NCBI RefSeq assembly: GCF_022376445.1
Contig: NW_025955587.1
Coordinates: forward strand, 1-19,654
Source of the DNA: Fomitopsis serialis
Taxonomy: Eukaryota > Basidiomycota > Agaricomycetes > Polyporales > Fomitopsidaceae
DNA: 19,654 nt
Direction: 5' to 3'
Below the pieces are notes generated by a model that saw only the letters and a list, made by a program, of their open reading frames with translations, was not told the DNA's origin and ran no database searches. Numbering within the stretch: position 1 is the first letter of the stretch; every line of letters starts with the position of its first letter. A program made the position numbers and the translations under genes. Positions 18,482-19,654 of this stretch are shown here, piece by piece.

Positions 18482-19654
18482 TCAAAACAGAAACTTGACA
18501 TTCTGGTACAGATTAAGCAGAGGGTTCTCTCCGTTCCGCAAGCGCGTCTTGTTCAGGCTCGCGTACGTCGACATGAACTCCGCATGCGTGTACACGCCCG
18601 ACTTCATGTCACCGCCAGGTATGCCTGCCGCGGACGCGACGCCGTCGGGGGAGAGCCTCAGGTTCGTCGGGTGATACGACGAGAAGAAGTTTCCCCCCAG
18701 TGCGAGCGGGGACGCGCTCGTCGCGAGGGGCGAGGGGCCGAGCGGCGCCTCCGCTTCCGCGCGGGGCAGCGGCTGCGCGAGGATGTGCTCGTACATGTCG
18801 CGCAGGCGGTCAAAGTCGGTCGGGAAGAAGATGTCGAAGTAGCCCTGCTTGACGAGGAACGTCGTGCACGGCACGGTCGTGTTGCGGTAGCGCGTCTGCA
18901 CGACGGGCGCGTTCACGCCTTCGATCGTGTCCGGCAGAGACGCGAAGTCGGAGAGGAGGAGGCGGTGGCGCGGGAAGTGGCGGCGGAGCGTGCGGAGGAG
19001 GCTGAGGAGGCGCGTGGGGATGTACTCGGGCGCGGAGAGGTTCGGCGCGAAGGGGAGGTTCGCGTAGAACGTGCGGAACGTGCGCGACGCCTTGAGCAGG
19101 CGCGGCAGCGGCGGCGGGTGCATGAGACGCCGGCGGAGTGCGAGGAACGCGGCGATGAGCGGGTCCGTCACGCGCGTGTAGTACGTACTGAAGTCGCCCT
19201 GGGCGTCGATCGTGACGAGCCCCTGGTACGGCTCGAGCGTGCGCAGGTCGTAGCGGATCATGTCGTGCGCGAAGTTGTCCTGGGCGCAACACTCACTGGC
19301 GGGACCTGCAGCGGATGGGGAGAGCACTCACGATGACCTCCATGGCGAGGAAGAAGCACGGCGCGGGCTCGCGCTTGGACCAGCGGAAGATGCTTTGATT
19401 GGTCACGTCAACGCAGGGGTGCTTGGTGCTCAGTTTCTCGCGTTGTAGGTGCGCGAGATTCTCGCTGATCTCGATGATTTTGTACTGCGTGCGGTCGTAG
19501 ACTTCGGGGTAGCGATGCTGTATGTAGTCCAGAATGTCGAGGGCGAGCGTGCCGTTCCCCGCACCAATCTCGTAGATGATGAAATCTTCATACGGGAAGT
19601 ACTTGAGCAGATATTCAGACACTAGACATTGGGCAATGGCTTGGCCGTACCAAA
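18482..19654 (-). CDS. MidA/NDUFAF7 family methyltransferase (5' end outside window)
   Basis: Partial gene; the window keeps about 372 C-terminal residues. In other eukaryotes NDUFAF7 is a mitochondrial arginine methyltransferase for complex I assembly; this role is inferred here. Exons on the minus strand: 19654-19332 (open at the edge) and 19279-18482, joined in frame across a 52-nt GTGAGT...CAG intron. Visible: WYGQAIAQCLVSEYLL, motif I YEIGAGNGTLALDIL, EISENLAHLQREK, then FFLAMEVIDNFAHDMI across the junction, a long variable middle rich in Pro and Leu, and the end YQNVKFLF. No stop or frame break is seen. GC-rich codon use is strong and opens a long false frame on the opposite strand. Confidence 0.88.

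Noticed and set aside
18344..19336. 330-codon open frame on the plus strand, Arg/Glu/Val-rich
   Set aside because: It lies antisense to the well-supported MidA-like coding exon; strong GC bias at third positions opens the opposite frame. Low-complexity composition and no domain.
1..19654. CRISPR array, prophage, insertion sequence, tRNA or rRNA
   Set aside because: No spaced repeats, transposase, terminal inverted repeats or cloverleaf-like segments were seen; the window is eukaryotic.

Overview
This window looks like nuclear DNA of a filamentous basidiomycete, probably an Agaricomycete. The genes are packed tightly and broken by many introns of about 45-60 nt with GTRNGT-like donors. The proteins read as ordinary fungal housekeeping and regulatory families. 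No bacterial operon features, tRNA, rRNA, CRISPR array or intact transposon is visible. I rebuilt all gene models by hand from splice signals, reading frame and remembered family conservation. No alignment was run.

Layout, left to right. (1) 1-855: gene-poor upstream region with a short hairpin and a 15-nt TTAGGG-type tract. (2) 856-4706 (+): about 1038-aa PB1 + multi-ZZ zinc-finger protein of the NBR1/p62-like kind, about 14 coding exons. (3) 4811-5557 (-): F-box/LRR-like C-terminal relic, directly behind MED4. (4) 5591-6395 (-): Mediator subunit MED4. (5) about 6790-7940 (+): decayed F-box/LRR-like relic. (6) 8734-11396 (+): intact 828-aa F-box protein with an extra LIM-like zinc half-module. 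(7) 11794-12639 (-): dual-specificity phosphatase. (8) 12927-16177 (+): CLC chloride transporter with 19 coding exons. (9) 16293-17358 (-): class I methyltransferase related to EEF1AKMT4/METTL13. (10) 17580-18051 (+): TMEM14 family small membrane protein. (11) 18482-19654 (-, cut by the window edge): MidA/NDUFAF7 family mitochondrial methyltransferase.

Phosphatase/CLC and methyltransferase/TMEM14 are divergent pairs that share intergenic regions of about 290 and 220 bp. F-box/phosphatase, CLC/methyltransferase and TMEM14/MidA are convergent pairs. The genes do not form an obvious pathway, so the region reads as conserved core genome interrupted by a fast-evolving F-box cluster.

The most striking signal is a pattern of four apparent one-base losses at short homopolymers in three otherwise intact conserved genes: MED4, the phosphatase, and CLC twice. 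In each gene, adding the missing base or bases makes the spliced length an exact multiple of three. Residual assembly indels explain this best. Other points worth checking are a ZZ finger split by a long insertion, an F-box protein with a LIM-like half-module, very small exons including an ATG-only first exon, and a Ser-to-Thr change in the CLC selectivity loop.
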